From contig NZ_CP126106.1 of assembly GCF_030123325.1 (NCBI RefSeq), positions 5,401,001 to 5,465,000 on the forward strand: a DNA stretch of 64,000 nucleotides, written 5' to 3'. Of this stretch, positions 18,543-27,775 are shown piece after piece. Position 1 is the stretch's first letter. The number at the start of each line of letters is the position of its first letter. The position numbers were made by a program, and so were the translations under genes. The notes beneath the pieces are model-generated. The model did not search any database, was not told where the DNA came from, and saw only the letters and a list, made by a program, of their open reading frames with translations. Source of the stretch: Peribacillus simplex. GTDB lineage: Bacteria > Bacillota > Bacilli > Bacillales > DSM-1321.

Positions 18543-18556
18543 ATGACACTTGTCAT
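18543..18556. promoter_or_regulatory. Probable DesR operator upstream of des
   Basis: ATGACACTTGTCAT is a perfect 14-bp palindrome about 110 bases upstream of the des start. It lies upstream of the TATAGA-like element and thus where an activator would bind. DesR activates des in B. subtilis; assignment here is inference. Confidence 0.55.
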
Positions 18557-18680
18557 ATACTTGTCTGCTTCAACACTTTTCACCCGTACTTTTTCCTCTT
18601 TCATCATTTTTACACTTCAAAAAAGGACGATCAATCCAATCAAGCTGATTCCAAGAAAATGCCTGCCCATTTATTCGAAC

Positions 18681-18710
18681 CAATAAAAAAAGATCCGCCG
18701 CTTGGCGAAC
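18681..18710 (-). terminator. Terminator of the CitA/CitT-like pair
   Basis: On the minus strand TTCGCC, loop AAGC, GGCGGA are followed by a run of T (18684-18691 on the complement). It lies a few bases after the response-regulator stop. Confidence 0.75.
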
Positions 18711-18714
18711 CCAG

Positions 18715-19422
18715 TCATAACTTGATGGCATACACCCGTTCAGGACGTCCTACCGTACCATATGTTAAATCGGCATCAATTTTTTCCTCTGACATCAAGT
18801 GCTCCAAATAACGCCTTGCCGTCGTCCTGCTCACCCCGATTTCCTTTGCCACTATTTCGGCCGTTAACCCAGGGGAGGATTTCCCCAACACAGCCATCAC
18901 CTTCTCCAAAGTCATCCGATCGATCCCTTTTGGCAGTAAAGACTGTTCCCTCTCTTTTTCTTTCATTTCCTTTCGCAAAAGCTTATCAACCTGTTGCTGC
19001 GTTACGGGAAAATTGCCCTTTTCCAGTTCTGACAGTTTAATGTGATATTCTTGATATCTGTGTAAAGACTGCTTGAAACGTTCAAATGCGACAGGCTTGA
19101 TAATATAATCAAATATGCCGATCTTGATGGCTTCCTGGACTTTTTCGATTTCTTTAGCCGCCGTTATCATAATGACATCCATTTGTTTGCTTTGCTGCTT
19201 GATTTCTTTCAGGATATCGAGCCCATTCATATCCGGAAAATACATGTCGAGCAGCAATAGATCCGGCTGCATGATTTCAATGAAGCTTTTAGCTTCGTCA
19301 TAGCTTGAGGCGATCCCTATCGTTTGAAAACCCTCAACCTTTTCGATGAACAGCTTTTGTATCTCGGCAATCCGCAGGTCATCCTCTACGATTAAAACTT
19401 CTATATCGCGATTGGCCATCAT
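18715..19422 (-). CDS. CitT/DcuR-type response regulator
   Basis: Response regulator of 235 residues. The receiver has IVEDD, the acceptor Asp in LLLDMYFPD near residue 59 and KPVAF with the conserved Lys. The C-terminal part holds a helix-turn-helix around LTAEIVAKEIGVSRTTARRYLE, as in CitB/CitT/DcuR-type regulators of di- and tricarboxylate uptake. Its start overlaps the end of the kinase gene by a few bases. The upstream tctCBA operon is the obvious target. The B. subtilis CitT regulates citM, so a citrate-like signal is plausible. Confidence 0.85.
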   Translation of the reverse strand: MMANRDIEVLIVEDDLRIAEIQKLFIEKVEGFQTIGIASSYDEAKSFIEIMQPDLLLLDMYFPDMNGLDILKEIKQQSKQMDVIMITAAKEIEKVQEAIKIGIFDYIIKPVAFERFKQSLHRYQEYHIKLSELEKGNFPVTQQQVDKLLRKEMKEKEREQSLLPKGIDRMTLEKVMAVLGKSSPGLTAEIVAKEIGVSRTTARRYLEHLMSEEKIDADLTYGTVGRPERVYAIKL

Positions 19423-21011
19423 GAAATCACCCCTCTGTTTTTTGGCAGTGCTACAGTGAATATCGTATATTCCCCTTCTTTCGTCGAAAAGGTGATATAC
19501 CCCCCTAATCCATCTATCGCTTCCTGAACAAGGCTCAAACCTATCCCTGAATTGGTTTGATGGCTTTTCGTCGTAAAGCCGTTCTGGAAAATCAGTTCTG
19601 TAACATCTGAATTCATCCCTTTTCCATTATCTTCAACCTCCATGATCAACTCTTTACCCAAGTCCGTGACGAACAGCGATACCCTTTTTTCCTCCCTTTC
19701 ATTTTCCCGTACAGCTTCGAAGGCATTATTTATGAGGTTGCCGATGATCGTCACTAATAAATCCCGATCTATTTCAGACGGAATATCTTTAAAACTGCTC
19801 TCTCTATCAATTGTAAAATCTATTTTCAGCTCACTCGCTAAACTTACCTTCCCTAAGATGAACCCAGCAATAATCGGATCAGGTATTTCCTTCATTAGAA
19901 AGTGAATGAAGCCTTGGGTGACATCCACTTCCTTCGATATGAAATCCATCGCTTCTTTATATGAACCGAGTTGAATCAATCCTAGCAACGTATAGAGCCG
20001 ATTCGAATATTCATGTGTCTGGGCCCTCAGCCCTTCTGCATATGCCTTTACATGTGACAGTTCCTGAAGGAGATTGGATAGTTCCGATTTTTTTCTCAAA
20101 CTTGCAACAGCACCGATGATTTCACCCTGTCCATTCAAAATGGGAATCCGGCTTGCCAAAAAAACTTCACCGTCTATCATGAATTCCTGATCATACTCGG
20201 CCCGTGCCGTGCTGACTACATCCAGCAAATGTGTATGCGTTATGACTTCTTTGATTTTTTGCCCGCGAAGCATGACGTCCTTAGGGATATGAAGGATTTT
20301 ATGCGCCGTTTCATTGACGACCGTGATTTTCCCATGAACATCAATGGCGATGATGCCTTCATGAATGGATTCCAAAATGGCATGCTTCTCTTGAAACATC
20401 CAGGCGATCTCTTTCGGCTCCAAACCCAATATCGCCTTTTTTATATTGAATGAGATGAAAAAGGCGATCAATAAACCGCCGATTAATATAAAAGTGATGA
20501 CCCAGACGATCTTTCTTTGTATACTGGACACCTCTTTTTCAATATCATCCTGAAGGTAGCCAACAGAAACTACTCCAATTACCTTTTCATTTGCGATTAT
20601 CGGGGATTTCCCCCTTATTGAAGGACCCAATGTCCCAGTGGACTCCGTGATGATGGATTTCCCATCCCACACTTCGGCATTATCTCCCCCTACCATTTTC
20701 CTCCCGATCATGTCGGGATTTGGATGGGACAGCCTTGTTTCATTTTCATCGCCTATTACTATGAATTCCGCATCGATCTGCCTGCGGATTCTTTCCGCGA
20801 TGGGCTGGATGATTACAGAAGGATTATCCGTTCGAAAAGCTTGTTTAATTTCAGGCAGCAAAGAAATGGTCTGGGCAACCGACAATGCTTTTTCCCCTGT
20901 TTCCTGCTTCAGGTTATTTTCCAGGATATTTATGAAAATAAGTTCAAAGATTCCACCCATTAAGATGATTAACGTACAGATGCCCAGCATCAACTTGGTG
21001 TGTAAACGCAT
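19419..21011 (-). CDS. CitA/DcuS-type sensor histidine kinase
   Basis: Membrane kinase of 530 residues. One membrane segment at about 6-28 and another at about 167-190 flank an extracellular PAS-like (sCache) sensor domain of the citrate/C4-dicarboxylate type. A cytoplasmic PAS (about 208-320) follows, then a SPOB-type histidine region with the acceptor His in THEYSNRL. The ATPase domain has NLINNAFEA and GIGLSLV. It pairs with the overlapping response regulator. It follows tctA by 80 bases, separated by a terminator, so the pair may be made both by read-through and separately. Ligand likely citrate or a related tricarboxylate; inference. Confidence 0.85.
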   Translation of the reverse strand: MRLHTKLMLGICTLIILMGGIFELIFINILENNLKQETGEKALSVAQTISLLPEIKQAFRTDNPSVIIQPIAERIRRQIDAEFIVIGDENETRLSHPNPDMIGRKMVGGDNAEVWDGKSIITESTGTLGPSIRGKSPIIANEKVIGVVSVGYLQDDIEKEVSSIQRKIVWVITFILIGGLLIAFFISFNIKKAILGLEPKEIAWMFQEKHAILESIHEGIIAIDVHGKITVVNETAHKILHIPKDVMLRGQKIKEVITHTHLLDVVSTARAEYDQEFMIDGEVFLASRIPILNGQGEIIGAVASLRKKSELSNLLQELSHVKAYAEGLRAQTHEYSNRLYTLLGLIQLGSYKEAMDFISKEVDVTQGFIHFLMKEIPDPIIAGFILGKVSLASELKIDFTIDRESSFKDIPSEIDRDLLVTIIGNLINNAFEAVRENEREEKRVSLFVTDLGKELIMEVEDNGKGMNSDVTELIFQNGFTTKSHQTNSGIGLSLVQEAIDGLGGYITFSTKEGEYTIFTVALPKNRGVIS

Positions 21012-21034
21012 TCAATCACCTCTACTTACATCAT

Positions 21035-21066
21035 ATAAAAAAAAACCCCTTTAAAAAAGGGGTTTT
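21035..21066 (-). terminator. Terminator between tctA and the sensor kinase
   Basis: On the minus strand AACCCC, a T/A-rich loop and GGGGTT are followed by a run of nine T. It would end most tctCBA transcripts before the kinase gene. Confidence 0.85.
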
Positions 21067-21090
21067 TTCACAACATTCAGAAAATACGAG

Positions 21091-22617
21091 TTAACCTTCA
21101 ATATTGATGACAACATCCTTCCCTCTCTTCTTAAGCAAAACCGGAATGAGCAGCCATAATGCCGTTATGATCAGGAATGTCAGCGAAAGCGGCCGGGTGA
21201 AAAACAAACTGTAATCCCCATCGGATATCGTCAGGGCCCTGCGCATATTATTTTCTATCATCGGTCCTAAAACCAATCCTAATACCAATGGGGCGATTGG
21301 ATAATCATTTTTACTTAAGAAATATCCCAAGACCCCGCACCCTAATAATAGCAATAAATCATAAGTCGATACTTGTACCGCATAAACGCCAAAAATGGAA
21401 ATCGCGATAATGATCGGAATCAAATATTTCTTTGGCGTTTCTATGATTTTCGCAAAAACCTTTACGAGCGGGAGATTAAGGATGAGGAGCATCAGATTCC
21501 CGATGAACATACTCGCGATAAGCCCCCAAGCCACCTGAGGGTGGTCCTCGAATAATAATGGACCTGGCTGAACATTGTACATCATGAGCGCACCCATTAA
21601 AATCGCCGTTGTGCCGGAACCTGGGATTCCCAGCGTCAATAATGGAATCATCGCTCCGCCAGATGCCGCATTATTGGCCGTTTCAGGTCCAGCCACCCCA
21701 GCGATCGCCCCTGTACCAAATTTCCAGGGCTTCTTTGAAATCCGTTTTTCCATTAGGTATGAGAAGAAAGAAGCAAGAGTGGCCCCTGCACCCGGCAGGA
21801 TACCTACAAAGAAGCCTAAGAGCGATCCCCTCGCAATGGGACCTGCTGATTCCTTGAACTCTTCTTTGGAAGGAATCAAATTTTTGATCTTTGCAATTTC
21901 CCCGTCATCCTCTTCTTTTTCCAAAATTGTCTTGAGTACTTCTCCAAGTGCGAATAGACCGACTGCGATCGTCAGGAATTCGACCCCTTGATACAGCCAA
22001 GGAATGTCGAATGTAAAACGGGCGATCCCGGATACATTATCGATGCCTATCGTCCCGATCAACAAACCGCAAACCGTCATGATCAGTGCCTTTGTTACGG
22101 ATTTTCCCGCTAGGCCGCTGACGGCCGCCAACCCTAGAAGCATAAGCGAAAAATACTCCGCCGGACCGAATTTAATGGCGATCGTCGATAATGGCTGAGC
22201 CAAGGCAATCATGGCGATAAGGGTGACTATCCCCCCGACGAAGGAACCGATTGCCGAGATGGATAAAGCACTTCCGGCCCTTCCTTTCTTCGCCATTTGG
22301 TAACCATCCAATGTCGTGACGACAGAAGAAGATTCGCCAGGTGTATTCAATAGGATGGAAGTTGTCGACCCTCCATACATCGCTCCATAATAAACACCTG
22401 CAAGTAAAATGATGGCGCTTGTTGCCGCTTGCTCTGGTGGAAGTCCCCCTGTAATCGAAGCGGTTACCGGAATCAAAAGTGCCACGCCGCTCATTGGCCC
22501 GATCCCCGGCAAAACGCCGACAGCCGTACCGATCAATACTCCGACAAATGCAAAAAGGATGTTATACCAAGTTAGAGCCGTTTCAAATCCATGCATTAAA
22601 TAATCAAAAGTGCCCAC
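21091..22617 (-). CDS. tctA: Tripartite tricarboxylate transporter, large permease TctA
   Basis: Large membrane subunit of a TTT-family solute importer, 508 residues with about twelve hydrophobic segments. Family signatures are seen: GVLPGIGPMSG near residue 35, GGSTTSILLNTPGE near 85, and the repeated VGILPGAGAT near 270 with TLGIPGSGTTA near 335. It imports citrate or related carboxylates with the small subunit TctB and the binding protein TctC. It is the last gene of tctC-tctB-tctA and lies 18 bases after tctB. The substrate cannot be read directly. Confidence 0.92.
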   Translation of the reverse strand: MGTFDYLMHGFETALTWYNILFAFVGVLIGTAVGVLPGIGPMSGVALLIPVTASITGGLPPEQAATSAIILLAGVYYGAMYGGSTTSILLNTPGESSSVVTTLDGYQMAKKGRAGSALSISAIGSFVGGIVTLIAMIALAQPLSTIAIKFGPAEYFSLMLLGLAAVSGLAGKSVTKALIMTVCGLLIGTIGIDNVSGIARFTFDIPWLYQGVEFLTIAVGLFALGEVLKTILEKEEDDGEIAKIKNLIPSKEEFKESAGPIARGSLLGFFVGILPGAGATLASFFSYLMEKRISKKPWKFGTGAIAGVAGPETANNAASGGAMIPLLTLGIPGSGTTAILMGALMMYNVQPGPLLFEDHPQVAWGLIASMFIGNLMLLILNLPLVKVFAKIIETPKKYLIPIIIAISIFGVYAVQVSTYDLLLLLGCGVLGYFLSKNDYPIAPLVLGLVLGPMIENNMRRALTISDGDYSLFFTRPLSLTFLIITALWLLIPVLLKKRGKDVVINIEG

Positions 22618-22635
22618 TTCAAATCCCCCTTCCTT

Positions 22636-23091
22636 TTAGGAAAACCAGATTGGCCAACCCGGCAATGTTCCCTTTAACACATTCACGAATAAATAATAGA
22701 TGATTCCGGAAAATCCTGCGGAAATGATGAGCGATGTCACCCACTTATTCCGTTCCATCGTTTGAAAGCAAACAAACAAGAAGAGAAAGGTCGTAATGAC
22801 ATATCCTATCGTTTCCAATGTCAAAATATAAATCAAGGTAGAGAGCAGAATGATGAAAAAGGGTTTATATTGCAGCTTTTCCTTACCCGATTCCTGCACC
22901 TTGCCCCGAAATGCCTCATAGAAAAGGCGAATACTTAAAACAGCAAGAACGAGCCCCAATACAAAAGGGAAAATGTCCGGTCCTACCGAACTTCCATAAG
23001 AAGAACTGGCCAGTTTCCTGCTTCCTATCATGAACAGCACCCCGACAGCCAGAAAGGCTACAGATGCAAAGCGATCAAATTTCACGTCCAT
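22636..23091 (-). CDS. tctB: Tripartite tricarboxylate transporter, small permease TctB
   Basis: Small membrane subunit of 151 residues with four hydrophobic segments (about 8-25, 38-58, 78-115 and 118-145), the usual TctB layout. GPDIFPFVLGLVL near residue 37 is the conserved family stretch. It lies between the binding-protein and large-permease genes of the same transporter. TctB proteins diverge strongly, so the call leans on length, topology and neighbours. Confidence 0.88.
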   Translation of the reverse strand: MDVKFDRFASVAFLAVGVLFMIGSRKLASSSYGSSVGPDIFPFVLGLVLAVLSIRLFYEAFRGKVQESGKEKLQYKPFFIILLSTLIYILTLETIGYVITTFLFLFVCFQTMERNKWVTSLIISAGFSGIIYYLFVNVLKGTLPGWPIWFS

Positions 23092-23148
23092 CCTAATCCC
23101 TCCATTTCAGAAAACAAGAAGAAGGTGAAAGCACCTCCTTCTCCTCGA

Positions 23149-24171
23149 TTATTTTTCCATGCCTAAAGCTTCTAATAATTGCTGCACCTGTTTCTCCTGT
23201 TCTACTAAAAACTTGCTGAATTCTTCACTATTTTTATATTCTTGTTCCCATCCTTGAACTTCCACTTCTTTTTTCCATTCAGAAGTTTCAACTAGCTTTG
23301 CAATGGTTCCGTCCCAAAAGGTTTTCGCTTCACCAGACATATTCTGAGGTCCAAAAACCCCTCTCCAAATCGTGAATTCAGCATCAACACCCTGTTCCTT
23401 TGCCGTCGGTATGTCTTTTAGATCGCCACCCAAACGTTCAGTCGAGGTTACGGCCAACACTCTAATCTTTCCTGCTTTTAAAAATTCCCTGACACTGGAT
23501 GCATCCGTTCCGATCACATCCGCATTACCGCCAAGCAATGCCGTAATCGCTTCCCCGCCCCCGTCGTACGAAACGTATTTAAGTTCAGTTGGATTCAAGC
23601 CATATTCATAGGCTGGAAGAATGGAAATCAAATGATCCATGGATCCCGGAGCCGATCCTCCTGCAAAGGTCAGCTTACGCGGATCTTTCTTCACCGCTTC
23701 CAGCACTGATTTCAAATCCTTGAATTCGGAATCCGCCTTTACCACTATCGCCCCATAATCCTTTGTCAGCTGCGCCAAAGGGGTCGTATTTTTATATCCA
23801 TAAGGACTGTTGCCTTCTTTTTTAAGGTTATTGATGATGACAGGCGGTGAATTCACGAACAGCATGTCATTATTATCCGCTTGCTGTGTTGCATAATCCG
23901 CCATGAAGACTGCTCCCCCGCCACCGGGTTTGTTTTCTACGGTCAATGGCTGGTTCACAAGTTTTGTCTCACCCAATACCTTTGTAAATGAACGGGCGGT
24001 TAAATCCCATCCCCCGCCTGCGCCTGATGGAGCAACGACCGTTATGGCTTTTTTCGGATAGCCTGTGCTTTCTTTCTTTTCTCCTGATGTATCCGAACTG
24101 CTGCATGCACCTAAACTTAAAACTAACGAACCCGCCAATATGACCGCTGAAATCTTTTTACGAGAAAACAT
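23149..24171 (-). CDS. tctC: Tripartite tricarboxylate transporter, binding lipoprotein TctC
   Basis: Extracellular solute-binding lipoprotein of 340 residues. A signal peptide ends in the lipobox LGACSS at about residues 20-25. The TctC/Bug family core follows, with VVAPSGAGGGWDLTAR near residue 50 (ligand-binding loop) and YDGGGEAITALLGGNAD near 205. It is the first and presumably most expressed gene of the operon. ATG 24171 follows AAGGAGG. A cre-like site lies between promoter and start, suggesting CcpA repression. Confidence 0.92.
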   Translation of the reverse strand: MFSRKKISAVILAGSLVLSLGACSSSDTSGEKKESTGYPKKAITVVAPSGAGGGWDLTARSFTKVLGETKLVNQPLTVENKPGGGGAVFMADYATQQADNNDMLFVNSPPVIINNLKKEGNSPYGYKNTTPLAQLTKDYGAIVVKADSEFKDLKSVLEAVKKDPRKLTFAGGSAPGSMDHLISILPAYEYGLNPTELKYVSYDGGGEAITALLGGNADVIGTDASSVREFLKAGKIRVLAVTSTERLGGDLKDIPTAKEQGVDAEFTIWRGVFGPQNMSGEAKTFWDGTIAKLVETSEWKKEVEVQGWEQEYKNSEEFSKFLVEQEKQVQQLLEALGMEK

Positions 24172-24185
24172 AATAATCCTCCTTT

Positions 24186-24199
24186 TGAAAGCGTTTTCT
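24186..24199. promoter_or_regulatory. cre (CcpA) site in front of tctC
   Basis: TGAAAGCGTTTTCT matches the cre core TGWAANCGNTNWCA at all but the last base. It lies 15-28 bases upstream of the tctC ATG, where a roadblock or repressor would act. Confidence 0.6.
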
Positions 24200-24330
24200 T
24201 AATTCTACAAAAATATCTTCGTATTCTTTGATTATTAACCTAAGATGCATAAATTCCATAACCTCTATATTGTTCATAAAGTTTTATCGAAAGGCATGGG
24301 AAAAAGGCCCGCCCATTAAGAGCAGCCCTG

Positions 24331-25257
24331 CTAGAATAATATTTTTGATAGATATACGACCATCGTTACCGTTATACTGCTGAATAAAGTCGACATCAAG
24401 ACTGCCTGTGCCGCATACTCCGGATGGTTGTCATATTCCAAGGCGAATAATGCGCTGTTTCTCGATGTTGGAAATGAACTTGCGATAAATAATCCCTGAG
24501 CGACAGTCCCTTCCAAGCCCAGCAGGAGGATGATAAGGAATGCGATGGATGGCGAGAGTATTAACCGGCCAATCAAGCTAAGGATAAGGGGTAGCGGGAA
24601 TTGCGTCATTTTCAAATAGGCACTCTGTGCACCCAATGTGATCAAGGCAATGGCTATGAAAGCACTCGCGATATTATCAATCGGGGTCCATAAGAACAGC
24701 GGTATGTCGACAGAAGCGGAATGTAATAAAAAACCGAGTAATAAAGCATAAATGACGGGGTTCTTCAAGAACTCGCGAATGGCACCCTTCGCACTTTTTG
24801 TATGGACGGAAACGGAATTCATCAATCCATAGGTATAGGTCAACAGGTTTTGAAAAATGATCACGATGACTTGGATCGACAGTCCAAGGGGATTCCCATT
24901 AAAAACCATCTGACTGACGGGTAACCCGAAATTGGCTGAGTTATTCAGGACTACACTATTTTTAAACGTGGCAGAAAGACTTTGATCAAACCTGGCAAGT
25001 TTAGCAATCACTGTACTTACGATGATGAGGCTTATCGCTTGAAGAGCAAGGAAGCTGAATATCTGGACGATCATCCCCCCGCCCATTTTACTTTGATAGA
25101 TATTGATAAAGCTAATGGCCGGCATGAGCAGGAAGTGATTCAATTTAGACAGCGTATTCATATCCAACTTGAATTTACGATGCAGGATGGCCCCTGCCCC
25201 TATTAGGAAAAAGACCGGCACAATGACATTCAAAACGATCAGAAACAGGACACTCAC
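24331..25257 (-). CDS. AEC-family (auxin efflux carrier type) transporter
   Basis: Membrane carrier of about 308 residues with ten hydrophobic segments in two groups of five, the AEC/BASS-like topology. Conserved NSANFGLPVSQ near residue 123 and ASSFPTSRNSALFA near 260 are the family crossover motifs. Relatives move malate, malonate or other organic anions. GTG 25257 is preferred, 4 bases after GAGGAAG; the longer frame has no ribosome site. A LysR regulator gene lies upstream on the same strand with a terminator between. Substrate unknown. Confidence 0.8.
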   Translation of the reverse strand: MSVLFLIVLNVIVPVFFLIGAGAILHRKFKLDMNTLSKLNHFLLMPAISFINIYQSKMGGGMIVQIFSFLALQAISLIIVSTVIAKLARFDQSLSATFKNSVVLNNSANFGLPVSQMVFNGNPLGLSIQVIVIIFQNLLTYTYGLMNSVSVHTKSAKGAIREFLKNPVIYALLLGFLLHSASVDIPLFLWTPIDNIASAFIAIALITLGAQSAYLKMTQFPLPLILSLIGRLILSPSIAFLIILLLGLEGTVAQGLFIASSFPTSRNSALFALEYDNHPEYAAQAVLMSTLFSSITVTMVVYLSKILF

Positions 25258-25381
25258 TTGACTTCCTCTCCATTCCTTAGGCAAATTCCTGATGATTTAC
25301 ATCTCCCATCTATCATAAACCCGGGATAACCATAGTTAAAATACCAATAAATTATCGTTATCCATTCAAAAAAGGAATGAC

Positions 25382-25408
25382 AAAAAAGCACAGAGGTTTC
25401 TGTGCTTC
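25382..25408 (-). terminator. Terminator of the LysR-family gene
   Basis: AAGCACAGA (25386-25394) pairs with TCTGTGCTT (25399-25407), followed on the minus strand by six T. Confidence 0.8.
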
Positions 25409-25411
25409 CAG

Positions 25412-26284
25412 TTAAATATCACTCATGAAATCGACGTCTTTTACAAATTCGACAAACGCTCTGACCAGTTTTAATTCGAGCGACTTTTCATGATATAACA
25501 TCCACGTATTCCTGATAAGGGGATTACCATGTCTATCCTTAAGGTCCATTTGACGGAGATTTTGATCCTTCTCCAATAAAACACTGGGGAGGATGCCATA
25601 TCCCAGTCCATTCCTGACCATTTCTTTGCATGTATCACCCTTGTCCACTTCCATCCCCACCAAAGGAGGTCCTGAAAAATTGTCTCTCCACCAATTATCG
25701 ATCATCGTTTTCAAAAGGGCGTCCGTCCCATAATCGATCCTCGGCAGGAAAGGCAGGTCCCGGACTTCGATTTCTTCCTTGGAGGCAATGCAAATCGTTT
25801 CCTCAAAAAGATGATGCCTTGATCCCGCCCATTGATAGTCCCCCCGAACGATCCCTACATGCACTTCTTCCTTGTAAATGAGGTTCAGCACTTCTTTACT
25901 CCAACCGGTTGTCACATGGAAATCCACTTTAGGATATCGCTCACGAAATAATCTCAACAGGCCTGGCAATTTATGCAGCGTGATATAATTGGAAACACCC
26001 AGCCGTAATGTCCCACTGATCTCCTGACCCATATTGAACGCTGTCTCTTTTATCTGCCGAAGCCTGATCAGCATCTCATCTGCACAGTTGGCCAAATATT
26101 CCCCTTGAGGGGTGAACTGCACTCCCCTTGTTCCCCGCTCCACAATCTTTAGATTGAATTCCTTCTCTATTTGCTGAATTCGTTTCGTTAAAGAAGGTTG
26201 CGATATATATAAACTTTGCGCCGTTTTAGTAATATTCTTGCGCTCATGCAACACCTTTAAAATATGCCAATCCCTTTCATTCAT
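25412..26284 (-). CDS. LysR-family transcriptional regulator
   Basis: About 290 residues. The N-terminal winged helix-turn-helix is clear: LHERKNITKTAQSLYISQ and SLTKRIQQIEKEF, then the linker helix and a substrate-binding domain. ATG 26284 is chosen, since GGGGGAAGGG precedes it and the protein then has normal LysTR length; a longer frame back to 26416 would add 44 atypical residues. It lies between the AEC carrier and fdhD, all on the minus strand. Which neighbour it regulates is not visible; the carrier next to it is the likelier target. Confidence 0.85.
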   Translation of the reverse strand: MNERDWHILKVLHERKNITKTAQSLYISQPSLTKRIQQIEKEFNLKIVERGTRGVQFTPQGEYLANCADEMLIRLRQIKETAFNMGQEISGTLRLGVSNYITLHKLPGLLRLFRERYPKVDFHVTTGWSKEVLNLIYKEEVHVGIVRGDYQWAGSRHHLFEETICIASKEEIEVRDLPFLPRIDYGTDALLKTMIDNWWRDNFSGPPLVGMEVDKGDTCKEMVRNGLGYGILPSVLLEKDQNLRQMDLKDRHGNPLIRNTWMLYHEKSLELKLVRAFVEFVKDVDFMSDI

Positions 26285-26418
26285 AACCCTTCCCCCGATA
26301 CCGCTTTTTCCTTGAATGTCCACCATATAAGGCTTGTTGGATATATCCAGGCCATGCCTTGCAGGGGCTTTCCCAAAGCGCATTCTCCAGCCCGCCTTAA
26401 GAGCGGCATCTTTCACGC

Positions 26419-27216
26419 TCAGTCATTCAATTGAATTCGTTCAGGGCATGTATAGATATTCAGTGAATCATTACGAATGAACCCGACCGTGGTGATTCCC
26501 AATCCTTCAGCCAGCCCCAAGGCCAATTCGGTTGGAGCGGATTTCGAGAGGATCAGTTCACAGCCGATTTTCGCCACCTTCAAGAGAATTTCCGATGAAA
26601 TCCGGCCGCTGAACACGATCGCTTTCCCTTCTATCGAAATACCATTTTTCAAGCAATGGCCATATATTTTGTCCAAGGCATTATGCCGTCCGATGTCCAT
26701 CCTGCTTAATACGAGGCCATCGACATCGCATAAAGCGGCATTGTGGACCCCTCCTGTATTCTGGAAGGTGACAGCTGAATTTTGTAAATCCTTCATCAAG
26801 CGGAAGCAGTCATCGGGAGTAAGTTTCACCGAAACATTATCCATTTTCTTGGCAGTCAATGCATCATTCACAAAGACGAACCCTTGTCTGCTCATTCCGC
26901 AGCATGAAGTTATATATCTCTTATTTTGAAAATCCTGGAAGTAGGGATTCACTTTATCTGTCTTCACATGAACGAAGCCTTCTTTTTCCTGGACCCAGAT
27001 TTCTTTTATCTCATCATATTTTTTGATGATGCCTTCCGAAGCCAAATAACCAATCACCATATCCTCGATGTATTCAGGTGTACAAACCATCGTGACGAAT
27101 TCCTGGCCATTTATTTTGACAGTAACGGGATACTCCGTTACGATCGTATCTTCCGTCCGCTCGATGTTGCCTTTGGTTATCCGGATGATGTCCCTCTTGC
27201 CTTCAATCGCTTTCAT
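26419..27216 (-). CDS. fdhD: Formate dehydrogenase accessory sulfurtransferase FdhD
   Basis: Transfers sulfur from a cysteine desulfurase to the Mo-bis-MGD cofactor of formate dehydrogenase, needed for its activity. About 265 residues. The conserved cysteine loop reads SCCGMSR near residue 108. Other family motifs are FQNTGGVHNAA, DIGRHNALDK near residue 182 and SGRISSE. ATG 27216 follows AAAGGAGTGG and is preferred over the upstream ATG. It is placed near the divergent formate dehydrogenase operon, consistent with a joint role. Confidence 0.92.
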   Translation of the reverse strand: MKAIEGKRDIIRITKGNIERTEDTIVTEYPVTVKINGQEFVTMVCTPEYIEDMVIGYLASEGIIKKYDEIKEIWVQEKEGFVHVKTDKVNPYFQDFQNKRYITSCCGMSRQGFVFVNDALTAKKMDNVSVKLTPDDCFRLMKDLQNSAVTFQNTGGVHNAALCDVDGLVLSRMDIGRHNALDKIYGHCLKNGISIEGKAIVFSGRISSEILLKVAKIGCELILSKSAPTELALGLAEGLGITTVGFIRNDSLNIYTCPERIQLND

Positions 27217-27271
27217 GTTCCCACTCCTTTTACTATCCAGGAGCCAATTGACCACTATGCAAGGAACATGG

Positions 27272-27634
27272 TCAATGCCTGTTGAGTTTGTCCGCTATAT
27301 CTTTATCAAATACAAATACGGAAATCGCTATGTTCTCCTTGATTTTGATATCTGAAAACAAATGGACCAGTTTTGCTCCAACCAGCTCTTCCATTCCATC
27401 AGGAGGACTCTCCGAATACACATCCTGAACCATTTTGGTTCGTGCTGAATGGACCATGTCCCTTCCTTCCTCCGATCTTGATATGAACATTTCCGTAGGA
27501 GTCAAATTCCCATATAACGTAGAAACGGCCATATTTTCCACGAAAACCGTGTGTATGCGTTCTGGTCCTTTACCGAATAGTTCCTTGCGCAGCTTACGAA
27601 TCATATCATTGAATTCATGGATAACTTTTGACAC
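27272..27634 (-). CDS. DUF2294-family protein
   Basis: About 120 residues of the DUF2294 family, recognised from an N-terminal FNDMIRKLRKELFGKGPE and central NLTPTEMFI and GRDMVHSAR stretches. There is no signal peptide or membrane segment. GTG 27634 is preferred, placed after TTGGAGTG; an upstream ATG at 27655 lacks a ribosome site. Members often sit beside formate dehydrogenase genes, as here, but their biochemical function is unknown. Confidence 0.75.
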   Translation of the reverse strand: MSKVIHEFNDMIRKLRKELFGKGPERIHTVFVENMAVSTLYGNLTPTEMFISRSEEGRDMVHSARTKMVQDVYSESPPDGMEELVGAKLVHLFSDIKIKENIAISVFVFDKDIADKLNRH

Positions 27635-27740
27635 CGTTACGTCACTCCAATTCAAGAAAAATTAAGTTCTCAATTTTCTTATCATAAATCAACGCGAAGA
27701 AAAACGAAAGGAATTTGGGAATGATAACCTCTTTCCAGGA

Positions 27741-27769
27741 TTGTTTCTTGTTAAAATTAAAGGTATAAT
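27741..27769 (+). promoter_or_regulatory. Promoter of the formate dehydrogenase operon
   Basis: TTGTTT (27741-27746) and TATAAT (27764-27769) are spaced by 17 bp. Transcription would start near 27776, giving a leader of about 190 bases before the fdhA start. Confidence 0.65.
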
Positions 27770-27775
27770 ATCAAT

